From: Stieleria mannarensis
Lineage (GTDB): Bacteria > Planctomycetota > Planctomycetia > Pirellulales > Pirellulaceae
Assembly: GCF_014154935.1 (NCBI RefSeq)
Contig: NZ_JACEHH010000003.1
Location: forward strand, 186,001 to 250,000
DNA: 64,000 nucleotides
Direction of reading: 5' to 3'
How positions within the stretch are numbered: the stretch's first letter is position 1; every line of letters starts with the position of its first letter. Under the pieces are notes generated by a model. The model saw only the letters and a list, made by a program, of their open reading frames with translations. It was not told where the DNA came from and did no database searches. This document shows positions 1 to 10,703 of the stretch, piece by piece. A program made the position numbers and the translations under genes.

Positions 1-2035
<2,035 letters not shown>

Positions 2036-2085
2036 TGCAGGAGGCCCCCGAAGGCGCAGCCTTTGCTCGACTGGGATTTCAACAC

Positions 2086-2369
2086 GCCTATTTAGACAGC
2101 AATTCCGAGGCACTGACAAACGTACAACAGAGGTTGGAGTGTAACAGAATGCGACGATGGCCGTTGAAGCGAGTCAGAGAAAATGTCGTACGATTGTCGG
2201 TCGCTTTTGGACTCAAGACATTGGTCTTTTTCGCTGCAGTGAATGGTCGCCAACAGACCAACGCGGTCGGTCTTGATCGCTGTGAACGTGTTCACCACTG
2301 TGTCGTTCCTGATTCGACCTTGAAGCCCTTCTGCAATCTCGATCCATTGAAACGGCTGTCTAAATAGGC
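2086..2369. mobile_element. MITE-like element with perfect 15-bp terminal inverted repeats
   Basis: The 15 bases GCCTATTTAGACAGC at 2086-2100 recur exactly as the reverse complement at 2355-2369, pointing inward and bounding 284 bp. No target-site duplication is obvious. The interior is less GC-rich than the flanks and encodes nothing recognisable; short open frames cross it on both strands. Its size, inverted ends and position between two unrelated promoters fit a non-autonomous transposon remnant. A long cruciform or attenuator is the alternative. Confidence 0.5.
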
Positions 2370-2524
2370 TTCGCAAGTGATCCGATTGTGATCCTTAGGT
2401 GAACATCGTTTGTCAAATTAATCTCGGCCGGGATTGGGAATGAAACATGCAATCCCGTTGCGCCGAACGTCATCGCGGCAACGTCGCCGCAGTGATTCCC
2501 CAAGATCCGTTCGGAGTTTCCCAA

Positions 2525-3337
2525 ATGTCAATGTCACGCTTTACTGCTGTAGCACTCGTTCTTGCAATTGTTCCCGGATTGTCCGTCCTACAAGCACAAG
2601 TAACGACACGCGATCAAGCGACCGTGCAACAGGAGCAAGACGGCCGGCAGCAAGCCGATCCAGGTGATCGCTACGAAGCACGCAAGGTCGCTACCGACTC
2701 GCGATCATCGAGCCAGCCCGGGCCGACCGTCAAGGAAGCCCTGGTGCAAAAGCTGATCAAAGCGAATGAGGCTGAAATCGAACTCGCTCAGATGGCGTAC
2801 CAGAAGACCGACAACCAGGAGTTGCGACAACTGGCCCAGACCATCGTGCGAGACCATCGACAACTCAATCAGCAGCTGCAACAACACGCAGGTCAATGGC
2901 ACTCGGTGCGAAGCGAAGCTGACCAGGGCGATCGCCAAGGCCGATCAGGTCAAGAGCGGATTCGTCAGGCCGATCGCGACCTGAATCGAAATCAATTCGC
3001 CGCCAATGATCAATCCACCCATTCGGCGATGCGTCAAGAGGCCGACATCGTCCCACAGAAACTTTGCAAAATCTCCGAAAAAGCTTGTGACAATGCACTG
3101 AAAATGACCAAGGAAATGCTCGGCAACTACGACGGGCAAGACTTCAGCATGGCCTTCCTTGGTCAGCAGTGTGTGGCTCACACAATGATGCTCGCCGAGT
3201 TGCGTGCCATTGAATCGGAAGGCCCAGAAGAGTTGAAACAACTTGCCGGCCAAGCTGCCACGAAGGTCGGAACGCACCTTCAGGAGGCAAAACAACTCGC
3301 CAAGAAACTGGAAGACGATCGTCGCAAACAGGGATAA
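2525..3337 (+). CDS. Secreted DUF4142 (ferritin-like fold) protein
   Basis: The protein starts at ATG 2525, preceded by GGAG with an 8-base spacer. The frame is open 26 codons further upstream, but this start puts a signal peptide first (MSRFTAVALVLAIVPGLSVLQAQ). Residues from about 60 onward match the DUF4142 helical bundle: LIKANEAEIELAQMAYQKT, then DNQELRQLAQTIVRDHRQLN, and a C-terminal helix pair with FLGQQCVAHTMML. A hydrophilic Gln/Arg-rich stretch of about 60 residues splits the two halves and is longer than in most family members. DUF4142 proteins are exported and poorly understood; a stress role is often suggested. The gene stands alone and is followed by a good terminator. Confidence 0.8.
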   Translation: MSMSRFTAVALVLAIVPGLSVLQAQVTTRDQATVQQEQDGRQQADPGDRYEARKVATDSRSSSQPGPTVKEALVQKLIKANEAEIELAQMAYQKTDNQELRQLAQTIVRDHRQLNQQLQQHAGQWHSVRSEADQGDRQGRSGQERIRQADRDLNRNQFAANDQSTHSAMRQEADIVPQKLCKISEKACDNALKMTKEMLGNYDGQDFSMAFLGQQCVAHTMMLAELRAIESEGPEELKQLAGQAATKVGTHLQEAKQLAKKLEDDRRKQG

Positions 3338-3380
3338 CTCGATCGATCTGTCACGCAACATCTGGACGATGCGGCTTCAC

Positions 3381-3418
3381 ACCTCGTTCCCGGGCTCCAG
3401 CGCGGGAACGAGGTTTTT
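3381..3418 (+). terminator. Rho-independent terminator after the DUF4142 gene
   Basis: ACCTCGTTCCCG at 3381-3392 pairs perfectly with CGGGAACGAGGT at 3403-3414. The loop is 10 bases and a run of T follows directly on the plus strand. It lies 43 bases after the stop of the DUF4142 gene and just before the convergent gene ending at 3433. Confidence 0.85.
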
Positions 3419-3432
3419 CCGTGGCTCCCGCG

Positions 3433-4407
3433 TCACTGTCGCCCCGCTATCGACGGGCCGACGTACTCTTTTGCGATCACGACGTTGTCGAAGTAAACGA
3501 TGTTTTGGGGCTGTTTCGTCCAGCGATCGGTCACGTAGCTTTCCAGAGTGAAGGCGTTTGCAAAAAGAGTCGGGCTTGTGCGCCAATTGAATCCCGTCCA
3601 ATGTCCGCGCAGCTCTCCGTCGATCCAGTACGCCTGCTCGCCATCGTTCTTACCGGGTGTGTTGTGTTGAATCATGAACTCAACGCAAATCCACTCCCCG
3701 CGCCGTATGTCGGGCTGTGATTCGGGACGAAATCCGTTGCCCCAGTACTTTCCGTCGGGGCTTGGCTTCATCGTGTGCCAATAGCTGTAAAAGTTCCAAC
3801 GCCCCGGAGGAGACCACCGCCCCCAATTCCCCCACGGTTCGATCGCCGTGGAAAAGCGTTCCTCACCATCGGGCAGAATTCCTGCCCCTCCGAATCCGCT
3901 CCAGCGATCCCCACCGCGGAGCGACTTGTTGGCACGCAGCGTACAGAAATGATGTACGTAATCGCAATCTTCGTCGAACTTCGTGTAAAAGCGGATGAAC
4001 AGCCGATCGGCCGACTCAAACCACTTGGTGAACCCGCCGCCGGTGTTCTTTCCCAAGGTTGCCGTCACTTTCAACGAACGCGCGCCCAGCAGTTTTTGTG
4101 TCGGTGAAGCGGAGCCGACCGATTCCTTGACGAAAGCCAACGCGTCACCACGGTTGCTGGTTTCGTCCCATTTCGCCCCCAGTTCACCCGACTCGAAGTC
4201 GTCGGAAAAGATGACGGCGGGGTGGCTGCCGATGTCTCGATCGGCGGAAAATTTAGCTGCGAACCCTTTGCCCTGGGGCAACGAATCATTGCTCACCCAC
4301 TTGATCGGCGATTCCGTTTGGGCGACGCCGTGGTCCGCCGAGCTGATGATCGACACGACACAAGCTGTGGCAAGAAAAAACGGGTGGCACGCGAGATGGC
4401 GTTCCAT
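3433..4407 (-). CDS. Secreted polysaccharide-lyase-like jelly-roll protein
   Basis: The 324-residue protein begins with a signal peptide (HPFFLATACVVSIISSADHGVAQ), and its ATG at 4407 has GGAG six bases upstream. The mature part contains IFSDDFESGELGAKW, a run of aromatic-rich strands (FTKWFESADRLFIRFYTKFDED, split by the usual turns), and ends with YFDNVVIAKEYVGP. This DFESG...FDNV...A pattern is typical of planctomycete secreted proteins with a concanavalin-like beta-sandwich, as in some polysaccharide lyases. I see no catalytic signature that fixes a substrate. It probably acts outside the cytoplasm on glycans or as a carbohydrate-binding protein. It is monocistronic. Confidence 0.55.
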   Translation of the reverse strand: MERHLACHPFFLATACVVSIISSADHGVAQTESPIKWVSNDSLPQGKGFAAKFSADRDIGSHPAVIFSDDFESGELGAKWDETSNRGDALAFVKESVGSASPTQKLLGARSLKVTATLGKNTGGGFTKWFESADRLFIRFYTKFDEDCDYVHHFCTLRANKSLRGGDRWSGFGGAGILPDGEERFSTAIEPWGNWGRWSPPGRWNFYSYWHTMKPSPDGKYWGNGFRPESQPDIRRGEWICVEFMIQHNTPGKNDGEQAYWIDGELRGHWTGFNWRTSPTLFANAFTLESYVTDRWTKQPQNIVYFDNVVIAKEYVGPSIAGRQ

Positions 4408-4568
4408 GAAACGCTCCGTTTGATTCGGTTTAGGGTGTGGGCAACCCGATCATTCTAGTGCGTCGCTGAACCAAGAATTGAGGTCAAATGGTAATTCCCG
4501 TAAAGCGGGCTGAAACCAATGGCACGGGCAACCGTGTCTGGCAATACCTGAACGCCACGGTGGGCGAT

Positions 4569-4612
4569 CCCTCTGAAAAAACACGACTGGCCCTCTGAAA
4601 AAACACGACTGG
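4569..4612. repeat. Perfect tandem duplication of 22 bp
   Basis: The unit CCCTCTGAAAAAACACGACT plus GG occurs at 4569-4590 and again, identically, at 4591-4612. It lies in the short convergent-free gap between the jelly-roll gene and the DoxX gene. It looks like recent slippage or a duplicated piece of a dispersed repeat. Confidence 0.9.
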
Positions 4613-4634
4613 CGGTTCCGCCTTCATGCCACTG

Positions 4635-5129
4635 CTATGCCATGTTACCTTTGCCCGCAGCCGCACCGTGGGAAGCGCGAACTGCAAAGTACCAAACCCA
4701 AGAGATCAGTACCATTTGTAAAGGAACGCGAATGAGGAGATAGGACGGTCCCCATTGATGGCCGCCCATACCCATTCGGTTAATTGCGGCGTAGATGTTG
4801 ACGGGCAAAAAAGATAGCAACATGAGGATCAGACACCACCCGACATGCCTTCGGAGCCGGGGGACGAGAACGGCAGCCGCGGCCGTTAGCTCCAGAACTC
4901 CCGTCAAGTAGATCAGGGGAATCTTAAGCGGAACAGCCGAAGGAAGCATTTCGGACATTGGCTGCGTCTTGACAAAGTGACCGATTCCTGTGAAGGCGAA
5001 GACGAGCGCAATTCCCAGTACGGCGGAAAACACCGAAACGAGATTCTCAGAACGGTGAAAGTACCTGATGGCTAGCGAGACCAAGAAGGGAACCATCAAG
5101 AGCAGCAGTATAATTGCAGGTGTTGTCAT
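4635..5129 (-). CDS. DoxX-like small integral membrane protein
   Basis: I start the gene at ATG 5129 (MTTPAIILLLLMVPFLVSLAI); the open frame continues 40 codons upstream, but that extension is polar and unlike the family. The 164 residues contain four to five membrane segments. They include LVSVFSAVLGIALVFAFTGIGHF and IPLIYLTGVLELTAAAAVLVP, the latter bearing the TG-x-EL-x-GA-like block common to DoxX/DoxD-type proteins. A terminal helix is rich in Trp and Val. The family includes quinone-linked and poorly defined membrane proteins; no specific role follows from the context, where no neighbour shares its promoter. Confidence 0.7.
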   Translation of the reverse strand: MTTPAIILLLLMVPFLVSLAIRYFHRSENLVSVFSAVLGIALVFAFTGIGHFVKTQPMSEMLPSAVPLKIPLIYLTGVLELTAAAAVLVPRLRRHVGWCLILMLLSFLPVNIYAAINRMGMGGHQWGPSYLLIRVPLQMVLISWVWYFAVRASHGAAAGKGNMA

Positions 5130-5901
5130 GGATCGACCCGATTCAAGATTCGTTGAGTGGCAGAACGAAATGTGATCTATCCGCTCATGCGGAGCAACGG
5201 GGAGAGACCGTGCTTCAGAACTCTGTCGGCCGTCGGGTGGGCTGGTCACAGGGCCGGATTAGAGCGGATCCTCTCAGAGAGTGCCAGTTTCTTAGCGCAA
5301 GGCGAATTCAAGTTGCGGTACCAGTTCGGACATGCCTCGTTGCCGACCCGAAAGACCTCCGTCCACGAAGGCTTGTCGCGATACCGCCCAGCGGTGCCAT
5401 AACGCACCCTGGGGCGTGCTGAAAAGCACCAAAGCTCGCAAAGCCTTCGAGACGAAGCCCAGCGGGCTGGCACAATGTTTGCCGAGGGCTGACACCACCG
5501 GCAGACACTCTGCCGGCTCTCCGGGCCTAAGGCACGTTGCCCGACCAGCCAAACGCGAACGATCAATCTTGTTGGATCCTGCAACAAAGTTCTGTCACCG
5601 TTTCAGGCGTCGGTTTGTCTTCCTCAGCCGAGTCGACCGCGCCCCCGTCAAACCGTGACCTCAATAGCGAATCCCAGGAAACGGAGGTTTGACGACTTCA
5701 AGTGGGTTAAATTCAAGCGCACCCGTCCGCAGCATGGACGCCAGACGCCGGACCATCGCAGCCACGTCTACCGCCACGAACGTCCGGGATCACGCGGCGG
5801 CCACGGTTGATTGACCACTTCATACAACTTGACTTCGCCGCTCGTCGTGCATCGCGTGGGTACGCATTCTACACGGCATTCGTCGGACAGGGGGAAGGTT
5901 C
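5130..5901. other. Long intergenic stretch without a recognisable gene
   Basis: About 770 bases separate the DoxX and GxxExxY genes. Overlapping open frames of 60-113 codons exist on both strands, but none has a signal peptide, a family motif or a ribosome site, and their composition is that of frame shadows. A short GC-rich inverted pair surrounds GGGCCTAAGGCACGTTGCCCG near 5521. I see no tRNA or transposase remnant. Confidence 0.6.
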
Positions 5902-5929
5902 AACCACGAAGGACGCGAAGAACACGAAG
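5902..5929 (+). repeat. Left 28-bp inverted repeat flanking the GxxExxY gene
   Basis: The block starts AACCACGAAGGACGCGAAGA and ends at 5929. It matches the reverse complement of 6312-6339 at 26 of 28 bases. It lies 10 bases beyond the stop codon of the enclosed gene. Confidence 0.85.
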
Positions 5930-5938
5930 CCGAGACAA

Positions 5939-6310
5939 TCACAGGACGAATCGTTTGATTCCATCTTTGAGCTTGGTCACGTTAAAGTTGATCAGCAATC
6001 CCACTTTGACGTTGGAAAGCTTCATGCAAGTCAGCATTTGTGCTACATGAATCCCAGCCAGTTTGCTCACGCTTTTCAGCTCGAGAATCAACTGATCGTC
6101 AACCAGTAGATCGATTCGATATCCGCAGTCCAGCTGAATGCCTTTGTATTCAACCGGCTGCGGATGCTGAAGCTTGAATGGAATTCCGCTGCGTGTGAAC
6201 TCGTGAGCGAGGCACTGTTCATATGCCGATTCAAGTAGACCTGGCCCCAACGCACGATGAACTTCAATCGCACATCCAATGACGCGATGTGATAGGCCAT
6301 CGAATTCCAT
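5939..6310 (-). CDS. GxxExxY family protein
   Basis: This is a complete 123-residue member of the GxxExxY family (PF13366). The naming motif is visible as LGPGLLESAYEQCLAHEF, where G-LLES-AY carries the G..E..Y residues, followed by YRIDLLVDDQLILELKSV, which has the D...E-x-K layout of PD-(D/E)xK nucleases, and LLINFNVTKLKDGIKRFVL at the C-terminus. Its biochemical role is not established; the ELK core suggests nucleic-acid cleavage or binding. The start ATG at 6310 and the stop lie almost against two 28-bp inverted repeats, so the gene fills the cassette between them. No other gene shares its transcript. Confidence 0.85.
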   Translation of the reverse strand: MEFDGLSHRVIGCAIEVHRALGPGLLESAYEQCLAHEFTRSGIPFKLQHPQPVEYKGIQLDCGYRIDLLVDDQLILELKSVSKLAGIHVAQMLTCMKLSNVKVGLLINFNVTKLKDGIKRFVL

Positions 6311-6311
6311 C

Positions 6312-6339
6312 CTTCGTGCTCTTCGTGTCCTTCGTGGTT
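6312..6339 (-). repeat. Right 28-bp inverted repeat flanking the GxxExxY gene
   Basis: Read on the minus strand this begins AACCACGAAGGACACGAAGA. It differs from the left copy (5902-5929) at two positions only. It ends one base before the start codon of the GxxExxY gene at 6310, so it occupies the place of the 5' leader and could influence its expression. Confidence 0.85.
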
Positions 6340-6590
6340 AAATAATCCCGGCTGCGATCAATTCAGATGTGGAACAATCAATTATTGGTGGTCCGACCGA
6401 GGTAAAAAGTACATCTTCCGTGGTTGGACCGCGGAACATCCCGCGCCACCCGATGGCAGGGGGTGGTAGGGCCGCAGTCAAGATTGGGAGCGAGGGGAGA
6501 TCGGAAGCCGGACGTGGGGGACCGTGCTGCGGTCTGGGGAGAACCGTTAAGACGACGGTTTTATACTCGTACATTCGTGGTAGTTGGTGG

Positions 6591-8111
6591 TCAGATTCCG
6601 TACAGTGGGCGGAGTTTGTTTTCCAGGTAGCCCATCAAGTGCGTTGACGAGAGCGGTTTGCCGGTCGCGTTTTCGACCAACTCGGATCCGCTGTAACAGC
6701 GTCCGTGTCGATGCACGTTGGCTCGCAACCAGTCCAACAGCGGCGTGAAGTCACCTTCGGACAACATCGCATCGAGATCGCCCAGGGCGTCGGCGGCTGC
6801 GTCGAACAGTTGGGCGGCGGCCAAATTACCTAGCGTGTAGGTCGGGAAGTAACCAAACAAGCCCGCGCTCCAGTGCACGTCCTGCAACACTCCATCGGCA
6901 TCTGACGGCGGTGTGATGCCCAGGCAGTCTTTGTATTGCTGGTTCCAGGCGTCTGGCAAATCGCCGGTCGACAACTCGTCGTTGATCAGAGCTTGCTCCA
7001 GCTCGAATCGGATCAAGATGTGCAGGTTGTACGTCGCCTCATCCGCTTCGACCCGGATCAGACTCGGGCGGACTTGATTGATCGCGAAGTAGAATTCGTC
7101 TAGCCCCGTCGAACCCAATTGCTCCGGAAACGCCTCCACCGCCTTCGGGTACAACCAGTCCCAAAACGGACGACTGCGTCCGACTTGGTTTTCCCACAGC
7201 CGCGATTGCGATTCGTGGATTCCCAACGAAACAAAGCTGCCCGGTGGTAACCCGAACCAATCCGGTCTCAGTCCCTGTTCGTACATGCCGTGTCCGGCTT
7301 CGTGCAACGTGCCGAACAATCCGCTGGGCAGCCAATTGGTTTCGTAGCGTGTCAGGATGCGGCAGTCGTTCGGTCCCAAGGTCGTGCAGAACGGATGACT
7401 GGTCTCGTCCAAGCGACCGCGTGTGAAATCAAAGCCGACCCACTGGGCGACGTTGCGACTGAATTCCCGTTGCGAGGGGATCGCGAAGTCGCGTTGTAGC
7501 GGTGCGATGTCGGGTTGTTGGGGTGAATCGGTCACCGCCACGATCAGCTTGCTCAATTGCTGTTTCAAGTCGCTGAAGACCGGGTTGAGCTGGTCGACTT
7601 GGGCATCGGGTTCGTACTCATCCAACAACGCCTCGTACACACTGCGCGAGGTCCCTTCGGCCATCCGTGCACCGGCTTCGCGTTTCAATCCGATGATCTG
7701 GTCGAGCGCCGGCTGAAACGCATCAAACGAATCTCGTTTCCTCGCATCGTCCCAGACCTGCTGGCCGCGCACGGTCGCGACACTCAATCGGGTGACCAAA
7801 TCCAGCGGCAGTTTCTTGTCACGCTCGAAATCCCGATGCAGGCCACGGATCGTGGCCACTTGATCCGAATGCGGATCCGAGTCGTCGATCTGGCCCATCA
7901 ACGCCTGCAACGCATCGCCGTACTGGTCATCGGTCCGCAGTTGGTGTGCCGACGATCGAAGCGTGCTGACCTGCTGGGCGCGATAGTCACCGGCGGCCAG
8001 CGGCATCCCGGTCCGTTCGTCCCATTCCAGTGCATCGGCGGCGGAATGAAAAATCGCGGCCTGGCGTGCGGTGGCGCAGACGGATTCGAATTGAGGGGCG
8101 TTGATAGGCAT
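6591..8111 (-). CDS. M32 metallocarboxypeptidase (Taq carboxypeptidase family)
   Basis: The 506 residues match the usual M32 length of about 500. The zinc site HExxH is present as GTLHEAGHGMYEQG, followed about 30 residues later by GIHESQSRLWENQVGRS, which supplies the third ligand region. The upstream family blocks ETSHPF and CRILTRY correspond to the HPF and DxRxT signatures. The enzyme should be cytoplasmic and remove C-terminal residues from peptides with broad specificity. There is no signal peptide. The gene is followed at its 3' side by non-coding DNA and preceded by the permease gene with a gap of about 100 bases, so co-transcription with it is possible. Confidence 0.93.
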   Translation of the reverse strand: MPINAPQFESVCATARQAAIFHSAADALEWDERTGMPLAAGDYRAQQVSTLRSSAHQLRTDDQYGDALQALMGQIDDSDPHSDQVATIRGLHRDFERDKKLPLDLVTRLSVATVRGQQVWDDARKRDSFDAFQPALDQIIGLKREAGARMAEGTSRSVYEALLDEYEPDAQVDQLNPVFSDLKQQLSKLIVAVTDSPQQPDIAPLQRDFAIPSQREFSRNVAQWVGFDFTRGRLDETSHPFCTTLGPNDCRILTRYETNWLPSGLFGTLHEAGHGMYEQGLRPDWFGLPPGSFVSLGIHESQSRLWENQVGRSRPFWDWLYPKAVEAFPEQLGSTGLDEFYFAINQVRPSLIRVEADEATYNLHILIRFELEQALINDELSTGDLPDAWNQQYKDCLGITPPSDADGVLQDVHWSAGLFGYFPTYTLGNLAAAQLFDAAADALGDLDAMLSEGDFTPLLDWLRANVHRHGRCYSGSELVENATGKPLSSTHLMGYLENKLRPLYGI

Positions 8112-8207
8112 GGGGGGACAGAAAAAAGGGTTGGCAGAAAAATCGTAGAAGAAGACGACAAGACAATGGGTGACAAGAAGATGCGGCTCTCCCGTCGGAA
8201 CCCGAAA

Positions 8208-9815
8208 TTACTGGCTAGTACTGACCGATTCTTGCTTGGGCGCGTCGCGTAGTTCCAGTTCGTGGTTCAGGATTTCGAGCAGCGTCTGCAAGAAGACGAC
8301 GACCATCGGGCCGATCAGGATTCCGATGGGGCCAAAAACGGGGACGCCGCCGAGGACACTCAACAGTGCGACCAGCGGATGCAGTTCGGAGTGGCCGTGC
8401 AGGACGTAGGCTTTGATTACATTATCGATCGATGAAACGATTGCGGCGCCGTAGATGGCCAGGAAGATCGCGGATCCATAGCTTTGGTCGACCGCGGCCA
8501 GATAGATCGCACAGGGCACCCAGACCGACGCGGCGCCGAGAAACGGAATCAATGCCATCACGGTGGTGACCATGAACAGCAGGATGAAGGATTCGAACCC
8601 GCAGAAGAAGAACGCGATTGCGGCGAGAAAGCCCTGGACGACCGCACTCAAGATACTCGCCAACACGACCGCACGACTGGTCTTTTCAAACTCGCCTAGC
8701 AAACGCAATTCATAAGCGTCATCGAGGGGGCTGAGTCGCATCAATGTTCGCACCATCGCCGGGCCGTCGACGAAGAAGAAGTAGATGGAGATCACCGTGA
8801 TCAACATGCCGATCGCGACCTGGAGGACGACTCGGCCCGTCACACCGGAAAACTTGACGAACCGCGGCTGCAGGTATTCACGCACCGCGCGGACCGCTTC
8901 GGCCAAATCCTTTTCGCTCGGGTTGGTCAGCAATTTGACTTCGGTGCGAAACGATCCGCCCAGCTTGGCGTTCATCCAGGCGTGAATGGCCGCCGAGGCG
9001 ACGACCGAGCCGCGGTGAAACCGTTCTTCGACCATGATTCGATCGGTCGCAATGCTTTCTGCGGTCGCGTCGGCCTGTTGGACCGTTTCCAGCTGCTCCA
9101 CGATTTCGGCAAACTGTGTCAGTTGCTCCCTCGCAAGCTCGCCGGTTTCCCCGGTGGGGGATGCCCCGACGACTTCGGATTCTAGGAACGTGATCAGTTC
9201 CTTGGATTCGGCAATCTGCGACCGCACCAGTTCGGGCTGGTCGATCTGATCCATCATCCCGGCCAGCTCGTCGAGCCGGCGGAATCGATCGGCGTGTTGC
9301 AGTTCCAATCCCAGTCGTGTGCGGCCGCGTTCAAATGCGGCCTTCAGATCGTCCAGGTCGGTGCGGCTGACCAGCCCGGTCAACTGGCCGATCGCCACGG
9401 TCAATAACAAGATGATCGGTAACAGCACAATCGACAGGATCACCGAGGTGGTTGCGATCGCGGCGGTTCGTCTGCGGCCCCTCAACTTTTTCAGGATCCA
9501 CTCGTTCACCGGGCGAAAGATCACCACCAACGCGGCAGCCATGAACAGCGGGATGAAGAACCCCACCATGACCTTGTAGAACAGCAACCCGACGACCAAG
9601 ATGCCGGCGATCAACATGATCACCGAGGTGATCCGTGCCAGTGAGGGCAATTTCTCCAGCGCGGCCGCCCTTGGGGAAACGCCGACGGGTTCGGATGCCA
9701 AGTCGGACTCGTTCGCATCGTCACACGATGACCGCAGATCGGACGCCTCGACCGAGCGTGATTCGTCCGAATCAACCGGATCGCCATCGGGGGTTTCGGA
9801 AGGTTCTGAATTCAC
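8208..9815 (-). CDS. AI-2E family transporter (PF01594 permease) with enlarged soluble insert
   Basis: A charged N-terminal tail of about 55 residues precedes paired membrane helices (SVIMLIAGILVVGLLFYKVMV; FFIPLFMAAALVVIFRP). After a third helix near residues 120-145 comes a soluble segment of about 170 residues rich in Glu and Gln, then four to five more helices. The C-terminal block contains PFLGAASVWVPCAIYLA and GVPVFGPIGILIGPMVVVFL, the latter matching the family's conserved G-x-FGP-x-G-LxGP signature. Family members export small molecules or ions; the AI-2 assignment of the founder does not carry over safely. The insert is longer than in short 350-residue members. Confidence 0.88.
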   Translation of the reverse strand: MNSEPSETPDGDPVDSDESRSVEASDLRSSCDDANESDLASEPVGVSPRAAALEKLPSLARITSVIMLIAGILVVGLLFYKVMVGFFIPLFMAAALVVIFRPVNEWILKKLRGRRRTAAIATTSVILSIVLLPIILLLTVAIGQLTGLVSRTDLDDLKAAFERGRTRLGLELQHADRFRRLDELAGMMDQIDQPELVRSQIAESKELITFLESEVVGASPTGETGELAREQLTQFAEIVEQLETVQQADATAESIATDRIMVEERFHRGSVVASAAIHAWMNAKLGGSFRTEVKLLTNPSEKDLAEAVRAVREYLQPRFVKFSGVTGRVVLQVAIGMLITVISIYFFFVDGPAMVRTLMRLSPLDDAYELRLLGEFEKTSRAVVLASILSAVVQGFLAAIAFFFCGFESFILLFMVTTVMALIPFLGAASVWVPCAIYLAAVDQSYGSAIFLAIYGAAIVSSIDNVIKAYVLHGHSELHPLVALLSVLGGVPVFGPIGILIGPMVVVFLQTLLEILNHELELRDAPKQESVSTSQ

Positions 9816-9884
9816 CGCACAGATGCCTTGGGTTAACTTGAAAATCAGTGTGGCCGCATCATACGGTCAGACGGCATCACGACG

Positions 9885-10703
9885 CTACCAGCGACCGGTG
9901 TGGCGGTCCGAAATCACGATTTTGCGTGCTTCTTCGCTGATCCCGTACGCCAAGTCGGGTTGATTCAGTTCCAAGAACACCGTGTATTTTTGATGAACGG
10001 CGTTGCTGTACACGACCGGCGCGTGGGTCAAACGCATGAAATGGACCGGCCGACCGTTCCAACGCTTCGTAAACGCGCCGGCTTCGAGCGCCGGTTCGCG
10101 TGCCAGACCGAAATACGACGTCATGATCTCCGCGAATCTTGCCGGGTCGCCGGTGAAGCCATGAAAGGTCAAGCGTTGCAATCGATCGGAGTGGTCGAAA
10201 TAGAACGTCAGCGTTCCCGCCACGTCGTCGGCCATGATCCCGGTCACCACCGGCACCCGCAGTCCTTTCAACTTCAGGTCCGCCAGCACGGTGCTGACCC
10301 GTGAGAATCGGTTGACCACCCAATCCGGGCCGATATCAAATCGCAACACCTCGCGGAGGTCTTTCACCTGGTATCCGCTGAGCGTCGGTTCCTCGGCCGG
10401 ATCTTGGGGAATCGCGCCCAGCTTGCGCGCCAGTTCGGTGTCGTAACGATACCGATCGGCGCCGACCTGACGCAGTTTTTCGATCTCGTAGTGCGAGTGG
10501 TTGGCATACCCGCTCGTCCGCTCTTCTTCAGTTGCCGCAATCCCGGGGGCCAGGCCAGAGATTGCGTCGCCAGTCGACGCGCCGCCAAAGAGTGAACGGA
10601 CCGTAGACATTGACTTTCGCCCGACGTCGGTTTCGGTCGCGACGTAGGGACCGACCGCGGCGGCGGCCAAAAGGGCGGTGAGTTTTAAACGGAGCGACGG
10701 CAT
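9885..10703 (-). CDS. Exported protein of unknown function
   Basis: I start at ATG 10703, giving 272 residues that begin with a hydrophobic leader (MPSLRLKLTALLAAAAVGPYVATE). The frame is open to 10784 and neither start has a clear ribosome site. The body contains GYQVKDLREVLRFDIGPDWV, VSTVLADLKLKGLRVPVVTG and GTLTFYFDHSDRLQRLTFHG, suggesting an alpha/beta domain that scores a curve-like relation, but no catalytic motif is visible. It ends with GISEEARKIVISDRHTGRW. I do not recognise a named family beyond planctomycete conserved hypotheticals. It lies about 70 bases upstream of the permease gene on the same strand. Confidence 0.6.
   Translation of the reverse strand: MPSLRLKLTALLAAAAVGPYVATETDVGRKSMSTVRSLFGGASTGDAISGLAPGIAATEEERTSGYANHSHYEIEKLRQVGADRYRYDTELARKLGAIPQDPAEEPTLSGYQVKDLREVLRFDIGPDWVVNRFSRVSTVLADLKLKGLRVPVVTGIMADDVAGTLTFYFDHSDRLQRLTFHGFTGDPARFAEIMTSYFGLAREPALEAGAFTKRWNGRPVHFMRLTHAPVVYSNAVHQKYTVFLELNQPDLAYGISEEARKIVISDRHTGRW

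Noticed and set aside
2092-2376. Minus-strand frame of 94 residues within the inverted-repeat element
   Set aside because: It resembles no transposase and starts in the terminal repeat; treated as part of a non-coding element.
5246-5658. Overlapping 108-113 codon frames on both strands upstream of the DoxX gene
   Set aside because: No motif, leader or ribosome site; both strands are open equally, as expected for non-coding GC-rich DNA.
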